A stretch of 21,233 nt of DNA. Origin: CAZXVU01 sp964644465. Its GTDB lineage: Bacteria > Chlamydiota > Chlamydiia > Chlamydiales > SM23-39. Location: positions 1 through 21,233 of the forward strand of contig CAZXVU010000028.1 of NCBI GenBank assembly GCA_964644465.1, written 5' to 3'. The notes under the pieces are model-generated. The model was not told the DNA's origin. It saw nothing but the letters and a program-made list of their open reading frames with translations, and made no database searches. Positions 1 to 7,761 of the stretch are shown here, piece by piece. Every line of letters starts with the position of its first letter. Within the stretch, counting starts at the first letter, position 1. A program made the translations under genes and the position numbers.

Positions 1-277
1 TCCTCAAAAGAAATCTTTTATCAGCCTGAGGGTTTAATAATCAAAAAAAATCGCACAACACATCTCTATCAGTGGAATTTTTTTTTCAACAAAAAATAGA
101 GATTGCGTGCTTTAAGAGATTGAAAGTGTAGCGGATATCTTTATTTTCTCCACGAGAAAACTTCCCTTGTAATTTTGCTTACTTCGTGGCAAATTTCATT
201 TTAGGTATTTTAAGTTCCCCCTTCATGCGTGGCCGCCGATTGAATAATTCGCTTATGATTTAGGAAAATTTCTTGGA
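1..277. other. AT-rich leader without a gene
   Basis: No convincing coding frame or RNA gene is visible. The stretch is AT-rich and presumably carries the 5' untranslated region and promoter of the UGP3-like gene that starts at 278. A TATGAT hexamer lies at 254-259, but no good -35 element sits at a normal distance, so I do not call a promoter. AGGA at 262-265 is too far from the ATG to be a good ribosome binding site. Confidence 0.5.
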
Positions 278-2323
278 ATGAAAACCCTCGAAGACTTAAA
301 CAATCGGCTCCAACAAGCTACATCCTCCTATGAAAAGGTGGAGATTCTCGATGCGATTCCCGAAGTGCAAGCGTTCCTGCTCAGGATGCCTGCATTGCGG
401 ACCTTTTTAGCAGGACTCACTCCTGAATGCGAGCTGGCCTTTAAGCAATTGATTGTAATCGGCCAAGCAGAATCTCTTTTTCAATCAGCTGAGTTAAGTA
501 GCGATCACTTGCGAGAGCTATTGGTCAAATTGCTTGCAATCGACACGTTTTACCGCGAAATCGGCGGAATTATCGGGTATCAAGTCAAGATCCTTCAATT
601 GTTAAAAGGGATTTCTCCTGAGGCAGATTCTACGACAGCGATCTATCATTCGCCCTATTTTCAAGATATCAATGAAGAAACAGATCTCGTCGAGGAGATG
701 ATTTCCTGGGGAATTGAAGCTCTCCCAGAAATGGCCGAACTCTATCCGCTAGGCGGCGCCGCAGACCGACTTCATCTCGTCGATGAAATAACTGGACACG
801 AATTGCCTGCGGCCAAATTGCCCTTTGCCGGAAGAACTCTTTTAGCCTCTTTGATCCGCGATCTTCAAGCCCGCGAATACCTCCATTACAAAATGTATGG
901 AAAACAGTGCACGACGCCAATTGCCATAATGACCTCTCATGAAAAAGAGAATCACCGTCATGTCTTGCAAATTTGCGAAGAATTCCAATGGTTTGGGCGT
1001 CCTAAAGAGTCTTTCCGTTTTTTCACTCAGCCTCTTGTCCCTGCCGTAAACGGTGAGGGTAACTGGTGTGTTCTGGGTCCCTTAAAACCTCTCTTAAAAC
1101 CTGGAGGGCACGGAGCCATTTGGAAACTGGCGCACGATGAGGGGATTTTCGACTGGTTAGAAAAACTGGGGCGTAAAAAGGCTTTGATCCGGCAAATCAA
1201 TAATCCTCTTGCTGGGCTTGATTATGGACTTTTGGCTTTTACAGGATTTGGTTGGAAAAAGGGTATGCTATTTGGTTTTGCTTCCTGTCCTCGTCTTTTG
1301 CAAGCGGCTGAAGGAATCAACGTCCTCATCGAACGGAAAGAAGAAAAAGTGCTCACCAATATTGAGTATTGTGATTTTGCTAAATTTGGAATCGAGGACC
1401 GTCCCTTAAAAGAAGGGGAGCCTTATTCCCGATTTTCATCGAATACAAATATCCTTTTTGCCGATTTGAATGCGATTTCCAGCGCTGTCGATCGGTGTCC
1501 ATTCCCTGGGCTTTTGATCAATTTAAAAAAAGCGTCCTACACAACTGTGCAGGGTGAAAAAAAAGAAGAGCCAATGGCGCGGCTTGAATCGACGATGCAG
1601 AACATCGCTGATATTTTTGTGGAAGAAAATACTCATGAAAGGCCTCTTCGTACAGAACATACGTATGTAACATACAACCGAAGGCATAAGACGATCTCTA
1701 CTGCTAAAAAGGCTTTTATTCCAGGAGGGTCTTACCAAGAAACGCCTGAAAATTGCTTTTACGATCTGATGAAAGCCCATCTGGAACTTCTTCAAGACCA
1801 TTGCCAGTTCTCTCTCCCCTTCCAACGTTCCTTGGAAGAATATTTGCAAAAAGGGCCTGAATTTCTTTTCCTATACCATCCGGCTCTAGGTCCTCTCTAT
1901 TCTCTCATCCGACAAAAACTACGAAAAGGGAAACTTGCTTTAGGATCTGAACTTTTTTTAGAAATCGCTGAAATTTCTATTGCAGGTTTAGATGTGAATG
2001 GAAGTTTGCAAGTAATCGCCGACCAGCCTATCGGACATTTTGAAAAGGGGATCCTTCAATATTCAAAACATGTCGGAAGCTGTTTTCTGGAAAATGTTCG
2101 CGTAGAAAATCTAGGAATCGATTGGGAGCATTCTAAGCCTTTTTGGAAAATGGAATTAAAACGGCGGGAATCTTTAAAAATTTATCTCAAGGGCCATTCT
2201 CGATTCATTGCACAAGACGTCCGATTCCTCGGCGATCATACATTTATCGTGGAAGATGGAATGGAAATGATTGTTCGAGAGGGAAAAGAGAAACTGTCTG
2301 TTGAGAACAAAAAGATAAAATAA
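278..2323 (+). CDS. UGP3-like UTP-glucose-1-phosphate uridylyltransferase (UDPGP family)
   Basis: 681-residue protein of the UDPGP/UAP nucleotidyltransferase family, which joins UTP to a sugar 1-phosphate. The nucleotide loop is the variant PLGGAADRLHL (residues 157-167) followed by PAAKLPFAGRTLL, instead of the common LAGGxGTRLG...PKG. Further family blocks are PIAIMTS (214-220), FFTQPLVPAV (248-257), KPGGHGAIWKL (274-284) and an INNPLAGLD stretch near 307. By memory these follow Arabidopsis UGP3, the chloroplast UDP-glucose pyrophosphorylase that supplies sulfolipid synthesis, over nearly the whole length, including the C-terminal 'LxHPALGPL' and 'ILQY' regions. No plastid-type transit extension or signal peptide is seen. 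The sugar substrate in this organism is inferred, not shown. The gene stands alone on the plus strand, ends at a strong inverted repeat, and has a poor ribosome binding site. A UAP-like activity on another sugar is the main alternative. Confidence 0.85.
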   Translation: MKTLEDLNNRLQQATSSYEKVEILDAIPEVQAFLLRMPALRTFLAGLTPECELAFKQLIVIGQAESLFQSAELSSDHLRELLVKLLAIDTFYREIGGIIGYQVKILQLLKGISPEADSTTAIYHSPYFQDINEETDLVEEMISWGIEALPEMAELYPLGGAADRLHLVDEITGHELPAAKLPFAGRTLLASLIRDLQAREYLHYKMYGKQCTTPIAIMTSHEKENHRHVLQICEEFQWFGRPKESFRFFTQPLVPAVNGEGNWCVLGPLKPLLKPGGHGAIWKLAHDEGIFDWLEKLGRKKALIRQINNPLAGLDYGLLAFTGFGWKKGMLFGFASCPRLLQAAEGINVLIERKEEKVLTNIEYCDFAKFGIEDRPLKEGEPYSRFSSNTNILFADLNAISSAVDRCPFPGLLINLKKASYTTVQGEKKEEPMARLESTMQNIADIFVEENTHERPLRTEHTYVTYNRRHKTISTAKKAFIPGGSYQETPENCFYDLMKAHLELLQDHCQFSLPFQRSLEEYLQKGPEFLFLYHPALGPLYSLIRQKLRKGKLALGSELFLEIAEISIAGLDVNGSLQVIADQPIGHFEKGILQYSKHVGSCFLENVRVENLGIDWEHSKPFWKMELKRRESLKIYLKGHSRFIAQDVRFLGDHTFIVEDGMEMIVREGKEKLSVENKKIK

Positions 2324-2349
2324 GAAGCGGCGAATAGATCCGCCGCTTC
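2324..2349. terminator. Bidirectional stem-loop between convergent genes
   Basis: A perfect 9-bp inverted repeat, GAAGCGGCG (2324-2332) and CGCCGCTTC (2341-2349), with an 8-base loop, starts directly after the stop codon at 2321-2323. On the minus strand it is followed by a T-rich tail (TTATTTTATCTTTTTG), so it works best as an intrinsic terminator for the gene ending at 2362. On the plus strand the T-run is missing, but the hairpin could still end the UGP3-like transcript. Confidence 0.75.
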
Positions 2350-2361
2350 AATCGAAAACAC

Positions 2362-3036
2362 TTAAGCAGCGTCAACAGCTGCGTCAGCACCAGCACCTGC
2401 GGCACCTGCACCAGCGTCAACAGCTGCGTCAGCACCAGCAGCACCTGCGCCAGCGTCAACAGCTGCGTCAGCACCATCAGCACCTGCGCCAGCATCAACA
2501 GCTGCATCAGCACCAGCAGCACCCGCGCCAGCGTCAACAGCTGCGTCAGCACCAGCTTCAGCTTCGCCTGCTCCAACATCACCAGCAGCACCTGCATCCG
2601 CGGCAGCATCAACTGCATCAGCTCCAACACCTGCGTCTTGACGAACTCTAGCTTGAGGGCCAGCTGCTGCACCACCGCCTGCACCACCCGCTGGGGCGGC
2701 AGGTTTTTTCTTGCAAACTACGCAGAAAAGAGCAGTTACAATCGCTGCGCCAAGAGCAGACATTACGCCTACTCGAACGTTGTTAGCTTTAATTGGGTTA
2801 TTTTTTACCCAAGCTGCAATCATTGTTTTTGCTGCTATGAATCCGCCGTAGATCCTAATAGCGACCATCTTGAAAAAGCCAGCAACGGCAGTTGAAATTT
2901 TTTTGATGCCTTCCCAACAGAAAACGCCAGCAGTTTTTATGCTCTTTCCGAGCCAAACAGCAGCTGCTTTAGTCGATTGTGCAAGATTAGCACAGCAACC
3001 GGGCGCGAGTTGTTGATGGATATTTGATGCAATCAT
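2362..3036 (-). CDS. Membrane protein with Ala/Gly/Asp tandem-repeat C-terminus
   Basis: 224-residue protein of no recognised family. Residues 1-87 are mixed and partly amphipathic, with several Cys and Trp. Residues 88-107 form one clear transmembrane segment (GVMSALGAAIVTALFCVVC), followed by KKKP, which suggests a positive-inside anchor. From about residue 110 the protein is almost entirely Ala, Gly, Asp and Val, with a 13-residue unit (DAAVDAGAGAAGA and variants) present five times at the C-terminus. There is no cleavable signal peptide. The start is well supported: AGGGAGG lies about five bases before the ATG, and a strong promoter lies upstream at 3116-3143. Low complexity and a membrane anchor would fit a surface or inclusion-membrane protein, but that is only inference. 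Repeat number may vary between strains. The gene is divergent from prfB. Confidence 0.8.
   Translation of the reverse strand: MIASNIHQQLAPGCCANLAQSTKAAAVWLGKSIKTAGVFCWEGIKKISTAVAGFFKMVAIRIYGGFIAAKTMIAAWVKNNPIKANNVRVGVMSALGAAIVTALFCVVCKKKPAAPAGGAGGGAAAGPQARVRQDAGVGADAVDAAADAGAAGDVGAGEAEAGADAAVDAGAGAAGADAAVDAGAGADGADAAVDAGAGAAGADAAVDAGAGAAGAGADAAVDAA
2365..2571. repeat. 39-bp coding tandem repeat (about 5 copies)
   Basis: The block GTCAACAGCTGCGTCAGCACC (plus strand) starts at 2371, 2416, 2455, 2494 and 2533. Spacing is 45, 39, 39 and 39 bases, and the copy at 2494 carries two base changes. The unit is a multiple of three, so copy-number change keeps the reading frame of the 224-residue protein. 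Confidence 0.85.
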
Positions 3037-3115
3037 GGAAACCTCCCTTTAGGGTTTTTACATATCGATTACGAGGAGTTTTGATCCTCAAAACTGGTTT
3101 AACAGAGATCGGGCA

Positions 3116-3143
3116 ATTATATAAGTGGTTAGATAAATGTAAA
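3116..3143 (-). promoter_or_regulatory. Sigma70-type promoter of the repeat membrane protein gene
   Basis: Read on the minus strand, TTTACA (3138-3143) is followed after 16 bases by a perfect TATAAT (3116-3121). This predicts a leader of about 70 bases before the ATG at 3036. The leader contains an inverted repeat, GTTTTGA-GGA-TCAAAAC. Confidence 0.65.
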
Positions 3144-3203
3144 GGAAAAGCAAACCCAACTTAAATTCTCATCAATTTGATTGTGAAGTAAATTTTTGAA
3201 TTT

Positions 3204-3232
3204 TTGACTTTTAACTTTTTTCATTTTAAAAT
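3204..3232 (+). promoter_or_regulatory. Sigma70-type promoter of the prfB operon
   Basis: TTGACT (3204-3209), a 17-base spacer and TAAAAT (3227-3232) lie about 30 bases before the prfB ATG at 3261. Each hexamer matches the consensus at five of six positions and the spacing is ideal. It probably drives the five-gene operon to yebC. Confidence 0.65.
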
Positions 3233-3260
3233 CACTTCCAGAAGTACTTGTGGAGACATT

Positions 3261-4353
3261 ATGAATTTCGAGACTCAAGAGAAACTGAAGGCAATTGAAG
3301 AGCGTCTGTCTGCAATGTGGAGGTATCTTTGACTTAAGTAGCAAAGAAGAAGACGTCCGAAAACTCGAAGAGCAAATGGCAGCTCCCAACTTTTGGGATC
3401 ATCAAGAAGCTGCGCAAAAAGTGATTGAAGCGTGCAATGCGCTGAAACTTTGGACTGTTCCCTATCATGAACTAAAAACCCGTTTTCAAGATGTGAAGGA
3501 TCTTCTTCCCGAAGCAGAAGAACTTGGCGATGGAGAATTGGTCAAAGAGCTCACTGATTCCTTGGCCGATATCGAAAAAAAGCTCGGCGACCTTGAAGTG
3601 CGCAAAATGTTATCGGGCGAGCTTGATGGGAAAGATTGCTATTTAGAGATCAATGCAGGAGCTGGCGGCACCGAATCTTGCGATTGGGCTGCGATGCTAT
3701 CCAGGATGTATCAAAGATGGGCCACCAAAAGAGGGTGGAAAGTCGAGGTCATTGACCGGCTGGAAGGGGAAGTTGCAGGCATCAAAAATATGACTTTTCG
3801 TTTCACAGGGCCTTTTGCTTATGGATACAGCAAATCGGAAAAGGGCGTGCACCGTCTTGTCCGGATTTCTCCTTTTGATTCCAATGCCCGACGCCATACT
3901 AGCTTTGCCTCCGTCGATGTAACACCGATCATCGACGACATCCAAGTTGAAATACGTCCTGAAGATCTCAAAATCGATACATACCGCGCATCGGGTGCAG
4001 GAGGACAGCACGTCAATAAGACCGATTCTGCAGTGCGGATTACCCATATTCCTACTGGGATAGTCGTTTCATGCCAGGGCGAAAGGAGCCAGATCCAAAA
4101 CCGGGAAACTTGCATGAAGATGCTCCACTCCAAGATTTATGAAAAAGAATTTACTGAGCAGCAGCAAAAACTCTCGTCGATGGGCGGAGAAAAAAAAGAG
4201 ATTGCTTGGGGAAGTCAGATCCGCAATTATGTTTTCCAACCCTATACTCTGGTCAAAGATACGCGCACTAAAATGGAAGTGGGGAATATCCAAGCCGTAA
4301 TGGATGGGGAGATCGATGAATTTATTAACGCCTATCTAAAAGAATTTGGATGA
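3261..4353 (+). CDS. prfB: Peptide chain release factor 2, programmed +1 frameshift
   Basis: RF2 recognises UGA and UAA stop codons and triggers peptide release. Translation starts at ATG 3261 behind GGAG (3252-3255), reads 23 codons, and meets an in-frame TGA at 3330-3332. The shift site is the classical one: an internal Shine-Dalgarno GGAGG (3319-3323), then TAT CTT TGA C. Slipping +1 at CTT (skipping T3330) continues with GAC at 3331 and gives a 363-residue protein, join(3261..3329,3331..4353). The stop-recognition motif SPF falls at residues 203-205 and the catalytic GGQ at 247-249, close to their places in E. coli RF2. An apparent start at 3295 in the second frame is not the real start. 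The stop overlaps the next gene in ATGA, so the two are translationally coupled. Confidence 0.97.
3319..3333 (+). promoter_or_regulatory. RF2 autoregulatory frameshift signal
   Basis: GGAGG at 3319-3323, three bases, then CTT TGA C at 3327-3333. In the prfB family, low RF2 slows termination at the in-frame UGA and lets the ribosome slip +1 on CUU, so RF2 controls its own level. All parts of the signal are present. Confidence 0.95.
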
Positions 4354-4844
4354 TTCCAATCCCCGATTTCGATATCCGTTATTCCAATTTGGAAGACATC
4401 TCTTATTTACAAGAATGGCTCTCTACACCCGAATCTTGCGATCCGTTCCCATTTGGGTTTTTAGAAAAAGAGGATGCGCTCAAAAATTGGATTGGTTTCT
4501 CCAAGTTTAAAGCAAGCCTTACGGGCATGATCAAAGATGTTCCCTGTGCAATAGGAACTCTTTTCTTAATGCCCTATCGAAAGGTGGCTCATCACTGTTC
4601 CTTTTATCTCATTGTCGCCCCAGAATACCGGCGAAAAGGGATCGGAACAACGATGGTTCGCAATCTTTTGCATTTGGCTAAAACGCGTTTCAAATTGGAG
4701 AGCGTGCATGTTGAAATCTTCGATCCTAGCCATCTAATGCCTATTCTCCAAAAATTGCAGTTCGAGCCGTTCGCCAAACAGGATAACTTTGTAAAAATCG
4801 ACGGATGCAGCCGCGCCCGCATCTTGCTGGAGCATTTTTTCTAA
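4350..4844 (+). CDS. GNAT family N-acetyltransferase (first of a tandem pair)
   Basis: 164-residue protein with a GNAT fold, which transfers an acetyl group from acetyl-CoA to an amine. The acetyl-CoA loop (motif A) is IVAPEYRRKGIGTTM, with RRKGIG at residues 94-99. Compared with its downstream neighbour, motif B is degraded: the usual NxxAxxLYxxxGF reads as a SHLMPILQKLQF-type stretch, lacking Asn and Tyr. The substrate may therefore differ, or activity may be reduced. The start codon overlaps the prfB stop (ATGA). Its place after prfB resembles chlamydial operons that contain a rimI-like gene, so acetylation of a translation protein is a reasonable guess only. Confidence 0.87.
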   Translation: MIPIPDFDIRYSNLEDISYLQEWLSTPESCDPFPFGFLEKEDALKNWIGFSKFKASLTGMIKDVPCAIGTLFLMPYRKVAHHCSFYLIVAPEYRRKGIGTTMVRNLLHLAKTRFKLESVHVEIFDPSHLMPILQKLQFEPFAKQDNFVKIDGCSRARILLEHFF

Positions 4845-5332
4845 TGGAGCATTTGACCGTACGTTTTGGGGAAGACGCAGATCAGAAATATCTCGTTGAG
4901 TGGCTCTTACAGCCGGGTGTTTTAGATGGTTTCCCATTATGCGATCTTAGGGAAATTGAAGATGCCGCCCGGATATGGGTGAGCTATTCAAAATTCAACG
5001 CTGTCCTCACAGCTCTCTGGGATGGTGTTCCCTGCGGGATTGCCAATTTGTATCTGCAACCCTATAAAAAACTCTCCCATCAATGTCTTTTCGCGATCAT
5101 TGTCGATGAAAGATATCGGGGAAAAGGCATCGGCACTAAACTCATGGAAGATCTCATGAATCTCGCCAAAGATCGATTCAAAATCGAGCTTCTCCACTTA
5201 GAAGTGTACGAGGGCAATCCAGCGATCAACCTCTATCGAAGACTGGGATTTGAGCAATATGGGCTGCAGCGCCATTTCATAAAAGATCAAGGTCGTTATA
5301 TCGGCAAAATCCTCATGCAAAAAACTCTATAA
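4844..5332 (+). CDS. GNAT family N-acetyltransferase (second of a tandem pair)
   Basis: 162-residue GNAT paralogue of the preceding gene. They share the same N-terminal plan (an 'EWL' helix, a conserved 'SKF' segment, a 'GVPC/DVPC' turn, a 'PYKK/PYRK' loop) and probably arose by duplication. Motif A is IIVDERYRGKGIGTKL with RGKGIG at 92-97. Motif B is intact (NPAINLYRRLGF, 125-136), so this copy looks fully competent. I place the start at 4844, where TAATG overlaps the previous stop by one base. An in-frame ATG at 4805 would add 13 residues that lie entirely inside the first gene and do not match the paralogue. Substrate unknown. Confidence 0.88.
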   Translation: MEHLTVRFGEDADQKYLVEWLLQPGVLDGFPLCDLREIEDAARIWVSYSKFNAVLTALWDGVPCGIANLYLQPYKKLSHQCLFAIIVDERYRGKGIGTKLMEDLMNLAKDRFKIELLHLEVYEGNPAINLYRRLGFEQYGLQRHFIKDQGRYIGKILMQKTL

Positions 5333-5997
5333 TGGATGAGCGCCTTCAAGCTTTATGCCCGATTCCCTTGCAGATCGTTTGGCATGAAAACAAGTCTACC
5401 TATGTTACTATCCGCAAAGAGAGGGGAACTCTTTTCTTGCGCCTCCACCGGCTTTTCCTGCAAGCTCCCACGCCTGTTTTAGAGGCTCTCATCCGCATGT
5501 CGCTCAAGAGAAGAGATAAAGACGCCTGCACGATTGTCCGCAAAATGGCCCATCTCTACTTTTCCCAAACCAAAGTTCCTGCAGATGAACTTCCCTCTAC
5601 AGGGTTACATTACGACCTTCTGACCATCTTAGATCAGGTTAAAACCCGTTATTTTTCATCCCTTCAGGATCCTTCCATAGGATGGACACCTTCCAGGGTC
5701 AGAAAATACCGGTCGATCACCTTTGGCACCTATGACCGCCATTCCCACCAGATCCGAATCAATCGCCTGATGGACGACCCCGAAGTGCCCCTTTATTTTT
5801 TGGAGTTCATCGTCTATCATGAACTCCTTCATGCTGTCTGCCCCTCCAGAATCGATGCTGCGGGGAGATGCTGCTTCCATACTGCCGAATTCAGGCAAAA
5901 AGAGAAGCTATTCCACCATTTCGAAGCGGCGAAAGAATGGGAAAAAAAGAGTTTAATATTCTTCAAAAAAAGGAAGAAGTCTCATGGCAGGACATAG
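5332..5997 (+). CDS. SprT-like zinc metallopeptidase
   Basis: 221-residue protein with a zincin motif, HELLH at residues 163-167, preceded by a strand resembling IRINRLM (141-147) and followed by a likely third zinc ligand, His183, in FHTAEFRQKE. This order (fold strand, HExxH, a His about 16 residues later) fits SprT/M48-like domain proteins. The N-terminal 100 residues have no motif I recognise. The C-terminus is very basic (KKRKKSHGR), which could bind nucleic acid or be a by-product of the overlap with yebC. There is no signal peptide or membrane segment, so it is probably cytosolic. The start overlaps the previous stop as TAATG, and the 3' end overlaps yebC by 14 bases. The biological target is unknown. 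Confidence 0.8.
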   Translation: MDERLQALCPIPLQIVWHENKSTYVTIRKERGTLFLRLHRLFLQAPTPVLEALIRMSLKRRDKDACTIVRKMAHLYFSQTKVPADELPSTGLHYDLLTILDQVKTRYFSSLQDPSIGWTPSRVRKYRSITFGTYDRHSHQIRINRLMDDPEVPLYFLEFIVYHELLHAVCPSRIDAAGRCCFHTAEFRQKEKLFHHFEAAKEWEKKSLIFFKKRKKSHGRT

Positions 5998-6700
5998 TAA
6001 ATGGGCCAATATCAAACATCGCAAAGAGCGCTCCGACAAGAAAAAAGGGAAGATATTCAGCCGGATCATGAAAGAGATCATCAGCGCGGTCAAGCAAGGT
6101 GGCCCTGATATAAAGTCGAACAGCAAATTGCGCATCGCAGTCCAAAAAGCCAAAGACGCCAACCTTCCAAACGACAATGTCGATCGGAATATCAAAAAAG
6201 CCGCTTCTTCCGACACCCAGGACTATAGTTCCATGACCTACGAACTCTATGGCTACGGCGGAGTCGGAATGATCGTCGATATCATGACCGATAATAAAAA
6301 TAGGATCTCAGCCGATATCCAGATCGCGACAAAGAAATGCGGCGGCACCATCGCAACTCCGGGAGCAGTCGCCTACAACTTTGACCGGAAAGGTCTCCTC
6401 CGCGTTCCCAAAGCTGCAGCTAAAGAAGAGGATCTTTTTATGCTGGCTACAGAAAACGGAGCCGATGATTTTGTCGTCGAAGACGAGAATTACTTGATTA
6501 CGACTCCCGTTGAATCTTTTCTCAAAGTGAAAGAGGCGATCGAAGCCACCGGGATCAAATGCGAAGAAGCAGAACTCGCGATGTTCCCCAAAACCTGGGT
6601 CGAAGTCAATGACGAGGACGCTGATTCAAATATCGCCCTCATCGAATGGCTTGAAAACCTCGACGACGTCGATGCCGTTTATCACAACATGAAAGTCTAA
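5984..6700 (+). CDS. yebC: YebC/PmpR family protein (TACO1-like)
   Basis: 238-residue member of the YebC family, recognised by the invariant start MAGHSKWANIKHRK, the basic linker, and a 'YELYGYGGVGMIVDIMTDN'-like core. Family members were annotated as transcription regulators. More recent work links them to translation of difficult stretches such as polyproline and, in mitochondria, to COX1 translation (TACO1). A translation role fits the operon with prfB. The start at 5984 lies inside the end of the SprT-like gene and is preceded by a purine-rich GGAAGAAG. It ends only seven bases from the convergent methyltransferase gene, with no clear terminator between them. Confidence 0.95.
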   Translation: MAGHSKWANIKHRKERSDKKKGKIFSRIMKEIISAVKQGGPDIKSNSKLRIAVQKAKDANLPNDNVDRNIKKAASSDTQDYSSMTYELYGYGGVGMIVDIMTDNKNRISADIQIATKKCGGTIATPGAVAYNFDRKGLLRVPKAAAKEEDLFMLATENGADDFVVEDENYLITTPVESFLKVKEAIEATGIKCEEAELAMFPKTWVEVNDEDADSNIALIEWLENLDDVDAVYHNMKV

Positions 6701-6707
6701 GAACCTT

Positions 6708-7751
6708 TTATCGCAATTGGTATACAAAGCGATAGAGTCTACAAGGAGTATCTGAAAATTTTTCAAAATCTAAACGCGGGGTGAATTGCCAGCCCCATAC
6801 GCCATCGATGAAAATATCCTTAATAGCTGTAAAAGCATTCCGTTTGTTGTGGAAGAAGTAGGAAAGAACATGCCCAGGATGTTTCAGTATGCCTGTGATC
6901 AAGTTCTTGCGAATCAATCGAAACCAATCGACGCTGGTATAGTAATAGTCGCGCGTACCATCTTCCAAAACAACCCGATTCATTTTTTGCTCCAAGTGGC
7001 TAAAAAACTCATCCAGAGTAGAAGGATAATGCCCACCCCAAGTTCTGGCTAATTTTCGAGCAAAGTAGAGGTCTGAAAATCGCTCAATTTCTTTTCGATC
7101 ATCCGCTATTGCTTTCAAATTTTCATCGCTCCAAGAATCTCTCATGAAGATGAGTCCGCCGATGATTTTGCCCGCGCCATCTTTCTTGGCATTGGGATTT
7201 AGGCACTTTTCTAATTTTGAAAAGAGATCGGAGTAGAGCTCTTTAGAACGATGGTTTCCTAAGGCGGCTTGTTCGCGCGGAACATAGTGCTCCAAACAGC
7301 CTCGCGCTACGATAAAATCATATTGTCCAATGTGCTCCTCATAGGGAAATTCATACCAGCTTTGCTGATAGATGGTGTGTTTTCCGTTATCGAGTCCAAA
7401 TTTTTTTCTCGCGTATCGACATTGTAAAGGAGAGTAATTGATTCCTGACCAGATGACTTTTCCTGTTTTAACAAATCGATCGGCTAAACTTCCATAACCA
7501 AAGCCGAGCTCAAGTACTTTATAGGGACGGTCTTTTTGCACTTGCTCAATGGTATTTTGCAAATACCAGGAGTAGACATTTTCCATTGCATTTTCATAGG
7601 TAGTCTCTCTGGAAGGGTAAATTCCTTCATTGATCTCTGGATATTTCCCTAAAGTTGTACCACCAATGAAACCCCAAAGATCGTAAAAATTTTTTACTCT
7701 AGAACTTTGCTCTTTCCAAGTGCGATCAAATTTTAATTCGTTCTGGTTCAT
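6708..7751 (-). CDS. Cyclopropane-synthase-like SAM methyltransferase (347 aa)
   Basis: Class I S-adenosylmethionine methyltransferase resembling the cyclopropane fatty acid / mycolic acid synthase group. Motif I is VLELGFGYGSLADRF (from residue 79), followed by GINYSPLQCRYAR, which corresponds to the GxxLSxEQ block of that group. A later LEHYVPREQ stretch is shared with the neighbouring methyltransferase (VEHYVPAKH). In classical enzymes the comparable place reads EHVG, so chemistry or substrate may differ. There is no membrane segment. The start is ATG 7751 or the adjacent GTG 7754; I prefer ATG. It lies 10 bases after the second methyltransferase and is the last gene of the desaturase operon. 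Likely role: modification of unsaturated acyl chains made by the desaturase (inference). Confidence 0.83.
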   Translation of the reverse strand: MNQNELKFDRTWKEQSSRVKNFYDLWGFIGGTTLGKYPEINEGIYPSRETTYENAMENVYSWYLQNTIEQVQKDRPYKVLELGFGYGSLADRFVKTGKVIWSGINYSPLQCRYARKKFGLDNGKHTIYQQSWYEFPYEEHIGQYDFIVARGCLEHYVPREQAALGNHRSKELYSDLFSKLEKCLNPNAKKDGAGKIIGGLIFMRDSWSDENLKAIADDRKEIERFSDLYFARKLARTWGGHYPSTLDEFFSHLEQKMNRVVLEDGTRDYYYTSVDWFRLIRKNLITGILKHPGHVLSYFFHNKRNAFTAIKDIFIDGVWGWQFTPRLDFEKFSDTPCRLYRFVYQLR

Positions 7752-7761
7752 CACGTTTTCT

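Noticed and set aside
2365..2571. CRISPR-like array
   Set aside because: Repeats are directly adjacent, in-frame coding units without unique spacers, and no cas genes are near.
2244..2687. 147-codon minus-strand frame, Leu/Val/Gln-rich, across the repeat
   Set aside because: A 39-bp repeat stays open in several frames. The frame of the 224-residue protein has the ribosome binding site, promoter and membrane anchor; this one has none.
3295..3330. Start of prfB at 3295
   Set aside because: The 12 codons before the frameshift site in this frame do not match RF2. The true start is 3261 in the other frame.
6709..6733. Inverted repeat TATCGC...GCGATA between yebC and the methyltransferase
   Set aside because: Only six pairs with a long loop, inside coding sequence, no T-run.
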